Shown here piece after piece: positions 1 to 8,356 of a stretch of 50,053 bases of DNA. Position 1 is the first letter of the stretch. Every line of letters starts with the position of its first letter. A program made the translations under genes and the position numbers. The stretch is taken from contig CAJQOL010000157.1 of assembly GCA_905479925.1 (NCBI GenBank), positions 1-50,053 of the forward strand, read 5' to 3'. Origin of the DNA: an uncultured Kangiellaceae bacterium (GTDB taxonomy: Bacteria > Pseudomonadota > Gammaproteobacteria > Enterobacterales > Kangiellaceae). The notes under the pieces were generated by a model. It worked only from the letters and a program-made list of their open reading frames with translations. It did not search any database and had not been told where the DNA came from.

Positions 1-480
1 TATGACTTAAAGGTATATCGAAACTTTTGATAGCGTCCATCGGGTGGAAAAGAACTCGCCAAGGCTCAAACAGCTTTTCCACTATTCCGATGGACATGGG
101 GCTGTCGGGTTGCTCGTAGCCACTGGGCAAATCCAAAACTAAGCACTTACGGGCTTCGCTCGCCATCTGAGGGTACACGCAATGTAATTACTCTCAAGTT
201 AAAAAAGTCTTAAATCGCGCTCGCCCAGTGCGTAACGTAAAGGGCATTTTTGCGTTCTTTTGTTGCTCTAGACAAAAGAATGTCGCAGTCAGAGCGCAGC
301 GCTGCGAAACGCCTTTGACCTTAAGAATAGAAAATAAAAAAATGTCCGCTATAGATAAAAAAAACCGGTATCTTCTACTCAAAAATTTTCGCTTGAAAAC
401 ATAAGCGCGTACCGCTGAAACCGTTTTATCTATGGGAAAAACGTTCGATGTAAGACTAAGTCGAAACCTGAGTTCCAACT
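1..480. repeat. Non-coding, dispersed-repeat-like segment
   Basis: I recognise no real gene here. On the minus strand two open stretches (478-194, and 166 running off the left edge) have the odd composition of translated repeats rather than of a protein family. The DNA contains a perfect 9-bp hairpin (arms 255-263 and 272-280, loop 264-271) and a 12-bp perfect palindrome CGCAGCGCTGCG at 295-306. Similar hairpin-bearing segments with spurious ORFs are often dispersed in marine gammaproteobacterial genomes; that this is one of them is inference. The minus ORF entering from the left edge (166 to 1, at least 55 codons) could be the start of a partial gene, but nothing in it is recognisable. Confidence 0.3.
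255..280. other. Perfect 9-bp hairpin in the repeat-like segment
   Basis: Arms TTCTTTTGT and ACAAAAGAA are exact reverse complements around an 8-nt loop. It is not followed by a T-run on either strand, so a terminator role is not clear. It sits 15 bp from the 295-306 palindrome. Confidence 0.5.
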
Positions 481-498
481 TGTCTGTTTAGATTCGAG

Positions 499-528
499 CC
501 AATAAAATTAAAACCAATAAAATTAAAA
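499..528. repeat. 15-bp perfect tandem duplication over a stop codon
   Basis: Two identical 15-bp units (499-513 and 514-528) overlap the end of the minus-strand DUF1439 gene. Because 15 bp is five codons, the TAA stop is repeated in frame five codons downstream of the real stop. Confidence 0.85.
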
Positions 529-1056
529 TAACTTCATTGAGATTTTTAAAACATTGTTCTCAACAGCGATGGATTGTAACAATGCTTTAGCCATTTGATC
601 TTTGAGTTTATCATCCTTAAATCGATAGACGGGACGTTTTTTGGTGGCCGATTCAATCGTTTTTTGCGCAAGATTAATTGCCAAACCATTCATATCCGAG
701 GACAAATTGTCAAAATTGAGCCCCACTACTTCCGGGTTTAATAAGTAAAAAGCGCTTTTTTCCGGACGATATTCTAACGTTCCTTTTATGTTCGCTATTC
801 CACTTTCTGAGATACCAGGTCCCGCAATAGAGATTTTGGTCTGAAGACCAATCTCGTTTGACTCGCTGATCAATTCTACTTGCGGCTCCGAAAGTGTCAC
901 TAACACAAAAAGCTTCTTTTTCTTCAGTGGCATCATTGCCTCAACTTTCTCTTGTAACTCCTGTTGAGTAATTTCAACGGTGTATGAAATAGCGCGCACC
1001 TCTGTTGCCAGTGATAAGAGCAATGTGCACAGGAGGGTAGGAAAAAGTCGTAACAT
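523..1056 (-). CDS. DUF1439 (YceB-like) exported protein
   Basis: A 177-residue protein resembling the DUF1439 family, whose E. coli member YceB is a lipoprotein of unknown function with a lipid-binding-like fold. The N-terminus is a signal peptide of about 22 residues (hydrophobic LLCTLLLSLA, probable cleavage after VRA) without a lipobox cysteine, so unlike YceB it is probably soluble periplasmic. The family pattern is visible: an early T-Q-Q-E-L segment, a central beta-rich part, and a C-terminal KRPVYRFKDD-like stretch. An AGGAC ribosome-binding site precedes the ATG. The stop codon lies within a 15-bp tandem duplication. It stands alone, with no obvious operon partner. Family assignment is fairly secure; function is unknown. 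Confidence 0.8.
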   Translation of the reverse strand: MLRLFPTLLCTLLLSLATEVRAISYTVEITQQELQEKVEAMMPLKKKKLFVLVTLSEPQVELISESNEIGLQTKISIAGPGISESGIANIKGTLEYRPEKSAFYLLNPEVVGLNFDNLSSDMNGLAINLAQKTIESATKKRPVYRFKDDKLKDQMAKALLQSIAVENNVLKISMKLF

Positions 1057-1362
1057 GGTTTGTCCTGGATTGTCTTTGATTGTTTTATGTCGGAAACAAG
1101 GTTACTTGTTATAAGAAAGACAATAGTTTTAAGAAAAAAATAGTTCTAAGAAAGAAGCTTTAATCGCTATCAATTGACAGCTCTATTAAAACACATAAGA
1201 AGGTCAACACAAATAACTTAGGTAAGTTTTTGCTTTCATCACGTTTTAGTTGCTTTTCCAGCTATACATTTTTGCTCTTCAGCATTAAACTCATTCCACC
1301 AATACAGATATCTTATTAATCTAGAGCAGGTTCTATAGGTTAATCGAGCGAGGGTACTCCCC
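1057..1362. other. Intergenic region between divergent genes
   Basis: About 306 bp separating the minus DUF1439 gene from the plus GNAT gene, so it should hold both promoters. I see no convincing sigma-70 pair. The only structured element is the degenerate 17-bp triplicate at 1105-1155. Confidence 0.5.
1105..1155. repeat. Degenerate 17-bp tandem repeat, three copies
   Basis: Units 1105-1121, 1122-1138 and 1139-1155 share a T-TAAGAAA-like core. The last two differ at only two positions. It lies in the spacer between divergent genes. Confidence 0.65.
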
Positions 1363-1833
1363 ATGTCATTAGCGATTAAACGAGCAACGGTTACAGATAG
1401 CAATTTAATTGCCCCGGCATTTGATGCGTATCGGGTCTTTTATCAACAAACCAGCGATATTGAGTTAGCTCGAAAATACCTTTCAGAACGCCTAAAAAAT
1501 CAAGAGTCGGTGATTTTTTTCGCCTATGACAGATCAAATGAGCGCCCAAAAGCGAGTCATGACTGTTTAGGTTTTGTGCAGCTCTATCCGTCATTCTCTT
1601 CGGTTTCAGCAAAGCCTATGTGGATTCTTAATGACCTGTTTATAACACAAACGGCAAGACGCAGGGGCATCGCAAAACAATTGATGGCTGCAGCGAAGCA
1701 GCACGCAAAGGAGACAAATGCTAAAGGTCTTATTCTTGAAACGGATACGGATAACACTAATGCTCAGTCGCTTTATGAATCTTTGGGTTACCAAAAATCT
1801 AGCGATGTATTCCACTACCAACTCTGGCTTTAG
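1363..1833 (+). CDS. GNAT family N-acetyltransferase
   Basis: A 156-residue single-domain GCN5-related acetyltransferase that should transfer an acetyl group from acetyl-CoA to an amine. The acetyl-CoA binding motif A is clear at about residues 105-113 (RRRGIAKQL, the R/Q-x-x-G-x-G/A pyrophosphate loop). It is followed by the usual helix and the N-x-x-A-x-x-L-Y-E-x-x-G-Y motif (NAQSLYESLGY) near residues 133-143. The C-terminus ends in a short beta strand as in ribosomal-protein and aminoglycoside-type GNATs. A GAGGG ribosome-binding site lies upstream of the ATG. Neighbours give no hint of the substrate, which cannot be predicted from the sequence. Confidence 0.9.
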   Translation: MSLAIKRATVTDSNLIAPAFDAYRVFYQQTSDIELARKYLSERLKNQESVIFFAYDRSNERPKASHDCLGFVQLYPSFSSVSAKPMWILNDLFITQTARRRGIAKQLMAAAKQHAKETNAKGLILETDTDNTNAQSLYESLGYQKSSDVFHYQLWL

Positions 1834-1987
1834 TGACTAAAGTTAAACGCCAAATGTCATTGTTACCGACTAGTTGCCTGCAATTTATGGGCTGGTAATT
1901 TTACCTCTTTTGCTAATTCTTGTAGACTTTCCTTAATTTTTTCAATCACTTACAGCCTATTTAGCAAGCTATCGGCGGTAATTCACA

Positions 1988-2007
1988 TAAACCGTTACAA
2001 TGGTTTA
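1988..2007. promoter_or_regulatory. Inverted repeat upstream of the small metal-locus gene
   Basis: TAAACC and GGTTTA arms are separated by 8 bp, immediately upstream of a candidate promoter (TTGTCA at 2013-2018, 17-bp spacer, TATGTG at 2036-2041). The position suits an operator for the small gene and possibly the TonB receptor. It does not match the Zur consensus that I know, so the regulator is unknown. Confidence 0.3.
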
Positions 2008-2012
2008 TTGGC

Positions 2013-2041
2013 TTGTCACTTGTCAATGTAAAATTTATGTG
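2013..2041 (+). promoter_or_regulatory. Candidate sigma-70 promoter
   Basis: TTGTCA (five of six matches to the -35 consensus), exactly 17 bp, then TATGTG (three of six matches to the -10). It would start transcription near 2048, which argues for a translation start at 2055 or 2067 rather than at the TTG codon at 2013. Confidence 0.35.
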
Positions 2042-2066
2042 TGAAAATTATCGGATGTCTTCTTTA

Positions 2067-2354
2067 ATGAAAAATACTGCTGCCGCGTTTTTATTGGTTT
2101 GCTGGGTTGTTGCCCAGGCAGCGACCATTCAACATGAATGGGGAGAAGAACATAATCAGCAGCTGGGCAGTCATGTTTGTTTGTCTCAAGCTATCGATGA
2201 CGATGAAGTCTTATTAAGCAAACCTTCAATCGCAAAACTGGTAATTCAAACATATGCTGTTGCAGTCCCACTGTCGACACAGATTATCAGTCATCAATCG
2301 ACTCCATACTTTGCACGCGGCCCTCCAAAACTCTCGTTTATTTCTATTGCATAA
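2067..2354 (+). CDS. Small exported protein, DUF2946-like
   Basis: A protein of about 95 residues with a clear signal peptide (MKNTAAAFLLVCWVVAQA). The mature part begins with His- and Glu-containing segments (HEWGEEHNQQ, GSHVC) and ends with an ARGPP motif. Small proteins with a C-terminal R-x-P-P motif of the DUF2946 type are often encoded just upstream of metal-related TonB receptors; the match here is partial. The next gene, 185 bp downstream on the same strand, is a ZnuD-like receptor, so a role in zinc or copper binding is plausible. Alternative starts are ATG 2055 and TTG 2013; the candidate promoter overlaps the latter. Function is not established. Confidence 0.6.
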   Translation: MKNTAAAFLLVCWVVAQAATIQHEWGEEHNQQLGSHVCLSQAIDDDEVLLSKPSIAKLVIQTYAVAVPLSTQIISHQSTPYFARGPPKLSFISIA

Positions 2355-2539
2355 TTGGCAAAATTAAACGATCGTATTTTTCCGACTTTATAGCTATCGC
2401 TATTGGTTCCAAGAAGGCTATGCTTTCTGCGTTGTTGTTATTCTTTTGTTAAGTCTATGCACCTTTAAAATATCGTGGAAAATGGAAACAGCCATAACCA
2501 CATTGCATTTATTACATTACAAAACATAGAAGAAACAAC

Positions 2540-4912
2540 ATGAAAAAATTAACCAGTTATTCAGCCATTCTATTGGCTGGCTTTCACCTGTCCGCAAATG
2601 CTCAACGATTAACTTTAGCTATTCAGGATAACGACGGCAAACCTCTGAATAATGCCGTGGTGAAAGTTCACGATACCGCAATTAAGACCCAAGCAAATGC
2701 GAATGGTTTGGCGGAACTCGATCTGTCCCCTGGACAATACACTATCGATATCGAATGGAAAAATGGCATTCATTTTCATCAGGTCGTTGTACTCAGTGCG
2801 TCCGATCAATACGACGATAATAACCGGTTAGTTATTTCATTGAAGGAGGAGCCTGGACATAAACTCGTCATTCATGCAAATCCTCTCGAACATACAGCGC
2901 TCGACATGGCCACCCCCATTATTTTACTGGCAGGTGATGAGTTAACTTCTAAAAAAGCAGGAACTCTTGGTGAAATATTACAACAAGAGCCTGGACTCAG
3001 TGTTTCTTCCTTTGGACCAGCGGTATCGCGACCTGTAATCAGGGGGTTAAGTGGATCTCGAGTAAAAATTACCAATAACCAGATGAGTGTTATGGATGCG
3101 TCAACTAATAGCGCAGACCACGATGTGGGTATGGAGCCACTTCTTGCAGAACAGGTAGAAGTCGTAAAAGGACCAGCAACGCTGTTATACGGAAGCGGCG
3201 CGATTGGCGGAGTTGTCAACGTAACGGACCGAAAAATCAATCCGACCCTTGTTGATGGTGTTACCGGAGGACTCGAATTTAGACTTGGAGATTCTGCAAC
3301 CGAACAACAGACGACCGTATTTACTTTAGATGGCGGCACACAAAACTGGAATTGGCACGTTGATGGCTTTAGTAGTGAGTCTAGTGATATCGAGATTCCC
3401 GGATTTGCCGAATCCGCTGCATTTAGAGAGCTGGAAGAACAAGAAGAACATGAGGAAGGCGAAGAAGAACACGAGGAAGAACACGAAGACGAGCACCATG
3501 AAGATGAAGTCGAAGGCGTTCTTGAAAATAGTTTCAGTGAAACGACTGGCTTCAACCTAGGTACTACACTACTAATTTCGGACACCGACTATATCGGCTT
3601 TTCTGTTGGAAAAATAGACAAAGAATATGGAGTTCCTGGACATGCCCATCATGAAGAGGAAGAAGAGCATGAAGAGGAAGAGCACGAAGAAGAGCACCAT
3701 GAAGAGGAAGGTGTCAGCATTGACATGCAACAAACACGCTACGATTTACAAGCACAATTTGAAGCACCTATAGCTGGTATTGAAACTTTCTTCGCAGGCG
3801 CATCTTATACGGATTATGAGCACCGAGAAATAGAAGGTGATGAAATTGGTACTCTGTTTACCAACAAAGCATCGGAGTTTAGAAGCTATGCAAAACATAG
3901 TGACTGGGATGGGTGGTCTGGCGTGATAGGGCTTCAAGTTAACCAAAGAGACTTTACGGCCCAAGGTGATGAAGCGATTATACCGGCCTCGGAAACTGAT
4001 AGCTGGGCGCTTTTTTGGTTAGAAGAAAAAAGTTTTGGAGATTTAAAGTGGGAGCTTGGTAGCCGTTACGAAAAACAAACGATCAAGACTGATACCTTTG
4101 CAGATGTGGATGCTGATGGACTGAGCTTCTCCATTGGCGGTGTTTATTCTTTGGCTAAACACAATAAATTAGCTTTAAACTTCTCTCACGCTGAACGATT
4201 TGCCTCGGTGGAAGAGTTATTTGTTGATGGCGCTCATCTAGCTACTCGCTCCTATGAAATTGGTAATAGTGAACTTAACAATGAAACTTCCAATAACTTG
4301 GACTTCTCTTATAGGTTTGAAAACGATTCATTACGTGGCGAATTTAACCTTTATTGGAATGATTTTAGTGACTTCATCTATGCCGAAAATGTTACTGCAG
4401 CGGATGGTTGTGCAAGTGCTGAAGCTATTGAAGTTTCCGAAGAGGAAGAGTTACTAACAGTCTGTTACAAACAGCAAGACGCTACCTTTAAAGGGGCTGA
4501 AATTCAGGTTGAATTGCCAATAGGAAACTGGGATGGACATGAGCTTTCGTTAGATATTTTTGCCGACACGGTAATAGCGGAACTAACTAACAATGATGAT
4601 TTGCCGAGAATGCCTGCCGATAAATCAGGGTTACAAATTAACTACGATTACCTCGATTGGTCAGCCAATGTATCTTGGGTTCATCATAGTAAACAAAGTC
4701 GACTAGGTGCTAACGAGTTAACCACTGCTGGATTCGATATGCTGAATTTAGAAGCGGCTTATCGTTTACCAATGCGCGACAAAGAACTCTTTATATTCCT
4801 AAAAGGACAAAACCTATTAGACGAAGAGGCGCGCGATCATAGCTCATTCATCAAAGACTTAGCACCTCGTGCCGGTAGAAATTTAGTCATCGGCGCAAGG
4901 TATACTTTTTAG
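2540..4912 (+). CDS. TonB-dependent outer-membrane receptor, ZnuD-like
   Basis: A 790-residue receptor with a signal peptide (cleavage near SANA-Q, residue 21), an N-terminal carboxypeptidase-regulatory-like beta domain (about 22-105), a plug domain (about 120-230) and a 22-strand-type barrel ending in the aromatic GARYTF signature. The plug includes RPVIRGLSG, a SADHDVGMEP segment and EVVKGPATLLYGSGAIGG, which match ZnuD-type zinc receptors. Two very acidic, His-rich stretches at about residues 297-325 and 367-391 fall in predicted surface loops and probably capture divalent metal. The substrate is most likely zinc by analogy with ZnuD; copper or nickel is possible. Its partner appears to be the small exported protein upstream. 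No Zur box that I recognise precedes it. Confidence 0.88.
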   Translation: MKKLTSYSAILLAGFHLSANAQRLTLAIQDNDGKPLNNAVVKVHDTAIKTQANANGLAELDLSPGQYTIDIEWKNGIHFHQVVVLSASDQYDDNNRLVISLKEEPGHKLVIHANPLEHTALDMATPIILLAGDELTSKKAGTLGEILQQEPGLSVSSFGPAVSRPVIRGLSGSRVKITNNQMSVMDASTNSADHDVGMEPLLAEQVEVVKGPATLLYGSGAIGGVVNVTDRKINPTLVDGVTGGLEFRLGDSATEQQTTVFTLDGGTQNWNWHVDGFSSESSDIEIPGFAESAAFRELEEQEEHEEGEEEHEEEHEDEHHEDEVEGVLENSFSETTGFNLGTTLLISDTDYIGFSVGKIDKEYGVPGHAHHEEEEEHEEEEHEEEHHEEEGVSIDMQQTRYDLQAQFEAPIAGIETFFAGASYTDYEHREIEGDEIGTLFTNKASEFRSYAKHSDWDGWSGVIGLQVNQRDFTAQGDEAIIPASETDSWALFWLEEKSFGDLKWELGSRYEKQTIKTDTFADVDADGLSFSIGGVYSLAKHNKLALNFSHAERFASVEELFVDGAHLATRSYEIGNSELNNETSNNLDFSYRFENDSLRGEFNLYWNDFSDFIYAENVTAADGCASAEAIEVSEEEELLTVCYKQQDATFKGAEIQVELPIGNWDGHELSLDIFADTVIAELTNNDDLPRMPADKSGLQINYDYLDWSANVSWVHHSKQSRLGANELTTAGFDMLNLEAAYRLPMRDKELFIFLKGQNLLDEEARDHSSFIKDLAPRAGRNLVIGARYTF

Positions 4913-5024
4913 TCTTAGATGAAATTTAATCTCGCTAGCTTATAAGGTTAAAGAGTAGGTAAGGTAAACAACCTGAAATCAGGATTACATAGCTTTAAGT
5001 TTTCTTATAAAATTAGATGGATAA

Positions 5025-5051
5025 CTCTGGCAATTACAATCTTTGCCAGAG
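5025..5051. other. Perfect 9-bp hairpin between convergent genes
   Basis: Arms CTCTGGCAA and TTGCCAGAG with a 9-nt loop, located between the 3' ends of the TonB receptor (plus) and the GGDEF-EAL gene (minus). Neither side has a proper T-run, so it is at best an atypical terminator serving one or both genes. Confidence 0.45.
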
Positions 5052-5207
5052 CTCATCTTAATTGTTAAAAGCAGTTATGTTAACTTGGTGGCTATCACGG
5101 CAAACTTGCGCAGTAATAGCTTGATATCATCAACAAGTTTATCGCAGAGTGACGCTAAATTAGCGTTGCTAGAAAGGTTAAATCATCCCGAGCTCAGGCA
5201 CAACAAA

Positions 5208-7229
5208 CTATTGAGCTCTTTTTAGACGATTAGGTTGTTGGACGTATTCTATAGCATCCGTCACAGCCATAGGTTGAGCATAATAGTAGCCTTGAATCTG
5301 ATCAAAACCAATTGAGTGAGCGAGTTCTAGTTGCTGGTGTGTTTCAATACCTTCCGCGACGACTTTCTTTCCTAGTTTCTGACAGAGCGGTACTAGCGAC
5401 TTTAGAATTGTTCGAGTGGCCTCGTTGTTCGACATCTCTAAAATAAATGAACGGTCGAATTTAACCTTATCCGCAGGAAATGATTTAAGGTAGTTTAGCG
5501 ATGAATAACCCGTTCCAAAATCATCTAGGGATATTTTTGCACCTAGGTCATGCAATAAATTCAAAGACGACTTTCCCGCATTGATACTTTTCATTGCCGA
5601 ATTTTCGGTCACTTCTATATATAACAAATGAACTCGACTACCGAGGCTCTTGATAATGTCCGGCGCATTTTCTAGGTAATAATCATCCTGTAACCCTTCT
5701 GCAGATAAATTGACTGCCAGGGTCAGCTTATACATGTCCGTGCTTCGCCACGTTCTCAGTAGTTTCACGGCCTGTTGCAACGTCCAAAGATCAAACTTTG
5801 GCATAAGCTGCAATTGTGCTAAATGCGGTAAAAACTCAAAAGGTGGCAAGTGCCCTCGTTCTGGATGATTCCAACGAGAGAGAATTTCAAACCCCCCGAT
5901 TTGTTGATTTTGAGATCCCATAATGGGTTGTAAAAAAATTTCGAACTGTTTTTTTTCTAGTGCGCACCTTAATTCATTTTCTAGTTCGAGGGTGTTTTTA
6001 TTTTCTGGCATCGACGCATCAAACATAAGTGCCTTCTTTCCCCCTTTTTGCTTGGCATACTCTAGTGCCCGCTGCGCTTTTAACAGTGTGTCTTCAATAT
6101 CATCATTACTAGTCATCCAAGTTGCGCCAATACTTACGTCTATATGAACGCTTTGTTTATTGATGAACAGAGGTTTAGCCATGAGTCTTAACAGCCAATT
6201 AACACGAGCAATATTGGCCATGTCATCCTTGAGTACACACGCAAAAACGTCACCGCTTAATCGAGCTTGCGCCGAAAAGGTTCCTAATTTATCGTTAAGC
6301 CTGTTTGCTAACGCAACCAATACCTCATCACCACCCCGCACGCCAACGGATTGATTAATTCGTTTGAATTGATCGATACCCAGTAGTACAACAATAATTT
6401 TGCTAGATTCATTTTGGTAAGATTCAGCCCAGCGACGCAAGACGATTTCAAAACCCGTTCTATTTGAAAGTCCTGTCAATGGATCCGAGTGGTGGATATT
6501 GGCTAACTGATTATAGATTAACTGAGCTTTGTGCCGCTCATGTTCCAGTAACCAAATTACTAAGCCCAAACCAATGGTAGGATAAATTAGCAGTTCAAAA
6601 ATACCATGCAATGGAATTAACGACGCCAGCAATTGCCAGCTAGCACCAAATATAATCTGAAGATTTAAGTATCCTAAAAATGCCATTTCGATTCCGTATA
6701 GAAGAAATGCAGTTCCAACAATAACTTTCCCAGTCGATTGTTTACTGATGTGCAAGAAAACAAACGCCGCCGAAACCATAAAGGCAAGACCTCCAAGGAA
6801 ATACCGCGAACCGTTTCGTAAGGTATTTCTAAGAACTCCCCCTTCGGGATCAACAGAATATAAAAGAGCTACTATGGTAGCGGTAGAAACGGTAATGATA
6901 AGAATCATTCGACTTTGAACGGCGACAATTCCGTTTGGTTTGAATAACTTATATGTGCCTAGGATTAACCATGAGATTTGCAAATATCCTGCATTAAGTT
7001 TTATTAATGCTAGGCCGACCATCAGCGGTGTGGTGTAACTGCCCGTTCTAGCCCCTATTTCTCCAACAATCAGTGCCATTGAAAGAAATACCAATAAGGC
7101 TGCAAAGCTGTACGCCCAATCCTTTAAATATTCGCGTTGATAGACAAGAAAATAACGATAGATAACCGAGGCTATAACCAAAGCACTGGCTATTTGGATG
7201 ATGTAGGTAAAATTGATACTAGAATTCAT
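5208..7229 (-). CDS. Membrane GGDEF-EAL cyclic-di-GMP protein
   Basis: A 673-residue protein with about seven or eight hydrophobic segments in residues 1-230, a GGDEF domain (starting near DPLTGLSNR at 248) and an EAL domain (about 425-670). At the GGDEF signature position it reads SGDVF (about 323), so cyclase activity is unlikely. The EAL domain keeps the catalytic set: E of the EIL variant (about 445), EVTE, DDFGTGYSSL (about 566), the K-x-D, EGIE and QGYYY motifs. It is therefore predicted to be a phosphodiesterase that degrades cyclic-di-GMP, controlled by an intramembrane sensor of unknown ligand. A GAGGG ribosome-binding site precedes the ATG. A perfect inverted repeat lies about 50-80 bp upstream. 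Confidence 0.88.
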   Translation of the reverse strand: MNSSINFTYIIQIASALVIASVIYRYFLVYQREYLKDWAYSFAALLVFLSMALIVGEIGARTGSYTTPLMVGLALIKLNAGYLQISWLILGTYKLFKPNGIVAVQSRMILIITVSTATIVALLYSVDPEGGVLRNTLRNGSRYFLGGLAFMVSAAFVFLHISKQSTGKVIVGTAFLLYGIEMAFLGYLNLQIIFGASWQLLASLIPLHGIFELLIYPTIGLGLVIWLLEHERHKAQLIYNQLANIHHSDPLTGLSNRTGFEIVLRRWAESYQNESSKIIVVLLGIDQFKRINQSVGVRGGDEVLVALANRLNDKLGTFSAQARLSGDVFACVLKDDMANIARVNWLLRLMAKPLFINKQSVHIDVSIGATWMTSNDDIEDTLLKAQRALEYAKQKGGKKALMFDASMPENKNTLELENELRCALEKKQFEIFLQPIMGSQNQQIGGFEILSRWNHPERGHLPPFEFLPHLAQLQLMPKFDLWTLQQAVKLLRTWRSTDMYKLTLAVNLSAEGLQDDYYLENAPDIIKSLGSRVHLLYIEVTENSAMKSINAGKSSLNLLHDLGAKISLDDFGTGYSSLNYLKSFPADKVKFDRSFILEMSNNEATRTILKSLVPLCQKLGKKVVAEGIETHQQLELAHSIGFDQIQGYYYAQPMAVTDAIEYVQQPNRLKRAQ

Positions 7230-7279
7230 TCACGCCCTCGCTGTACGAATGTATCTATATAATCAATGGGCAACGCTAA

Positions 7280-7308
7280 TTAGTAGGGCAGCTAAAATAC
7301 CCTACTAA
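7280..7308. promoter_or_regulatory. 9-bp inverted repeat upstream of the GGDEF-EAL gene
   Basis: TTAGTAGGG and CCCTACTAA are exact reverse complements around 11 bp. The element sits between the end of the methyltransferase gene and the start of the GGDEF-EAL gene, both on the minus strand. No T-run follows, so an operator or leader hairpin is more likely than a standard terminator. Confidence 0.4.
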
Positions 7309-7411
7309 ACTTCATTATCATCCAATACTACCTTTAAAATATGTTCTCTTGCAACAGACTCGATAATAAGACTATGTTTTAACATGGTTTTTTAATTTGT
7401 TATTTGTGACC

Positions 7412-8242
7412 TTACTTACTAAACGGCTTAACAAATTTTAAAGTCATGCGGTCGCTTTCACCAATCGCTTGATATTTAGCATGATCTTTATCCTTTAGGC
7501 GATAACTTGGTGGCAGCGCCCAAACACCTTGAGGGTGGTCTCTGGTATCTTTAGGGTTTGCATTGATCTCACTTTTTGCCACTAATCTAAAACCCGCCTT
7601 CTTAGCCATTTCAATAACTTCATCCACTTTTAAGTAGCCGAGCTTTCCACTCGTATCCGTGGGTACATTTTTGCCAGCTCGATGTTGCACCAGGCCAAAA
7701 ATCCCTCCGGGTTTTAATGAGTTATAAATCGCATCATAAACAACCTGAGCATGTCCTCTAGACGCCCAGTTATGGGTATTACGAAATGAAACGACCATAT
7801 CCGCCGTATTGGGCTCGGCAAAATTCATTTGTTCAGGTGGTGCCATTATCGCGAGTTTGGTCTTACCATATAACTCGGGAGAAGCAGCAAGTTTCTCTGA
7901 ATATTTTTTGGCATTTTTTCTAAAATAATTACTCTTGGATTCAGGGTCGTAACCGGCCGCTACATACAGACCTTTATCTCTCAGGTACGGCGCTAATATT
8001 TCCGTATACCACCCTCCTCCAGGTGAAATTTCTACCACTGTCATCTCTGGTTTGATACCAAAAAACTGCAGTGTTTCTGTAGGATTTCGGTACTCGTTTC
8101 TTGCAACGTTACTTGCACTTCGATGCTCGCCGTTAGCTAGCCAATCGAGATCCTCCTCAGCATAAACCGGCGTATGGTTGACAGCTGTTACTACCAAAAA
8201 CATTGAAAGTAGTTTTTGTACTACATTGAAATTAGTTTTCAT
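7412..8242 (-). CDS. Exported methyltransferase-fold protein (COG4798-like)
   Basis: A 276-residue class I SAM-methyltransferase-fold protein. The SAM-binding motif I is VVEISPGGGWYTEIL (about residues 65-79), with an acidic region near AAGYDPES, a motif-IV-like MVVSFRNTHNW, and a motif V/VI region containing SLKPGGIFGLVQH. Unusually, it starts with a convincing signal peptide (hydrophobic LLSMFLVVTAV, cleavage near VYA-EE), as do many members of the COG4798 predicted methyltransferases. SAM is not known in the periplasm, so the true activity is open. A GGAG ribosome-binding site precedes the ATG. The upstream neighbour on the same strand is the PhnA-like gene, about 110 bp away. Confidence 0.82.
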   Translation of the reverse strand: MKTNFNVVQKLLSMFLVVTAVNHTPVYAEEDLDWLANGEHRSASNVARNEYRNPTETLQFFGIKPEMTVVEISPGGGWYTEILAPYLRDKGLYVAAGYDPESKSNYFRKNAKKYSEKLAASPELYGKTKLAIMAPPEQMNFAEPNTADMVVSFRNTHNWASRGHAQVVYDAIYNSLKPGGIFGLVQHRAGKNVPTDTSGKLGYLKVDEVIEMAKKAGFRLVAKSEINANPKDTRDHPQGVWALPPSYRLKDKDHAKYQAIGESDRMTLKFVKPFSK

Positions 8243-8356
8243 TATATTCTCCTTATGTTTTGTTCCATAATTTACTGTTAAAATTTAATATTGGATCACT
8301 TATTTAGTGTTACGAGTAAAGCTGCTCGACTAGCCAAAACGACTAGTTCAACTAGC

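Noticed and set aside
2872..3585. A 237-codon open frame antisense to the TonB receptor
   Set aside because: It is the mirror of the acidic, His-rich receptor sequence and consists of Ser/Cys runs. The plus-strand receptor is clearly real, so the antisense frame is a shadow.
5043..5225. Small plus-strand ORF after the TonB receptor
   Set aside because: It starts with a non-ATG codon inside a hairpin and has no ribosome-binding site; it overlaps the end of the minus GGDEF-EAL gene.
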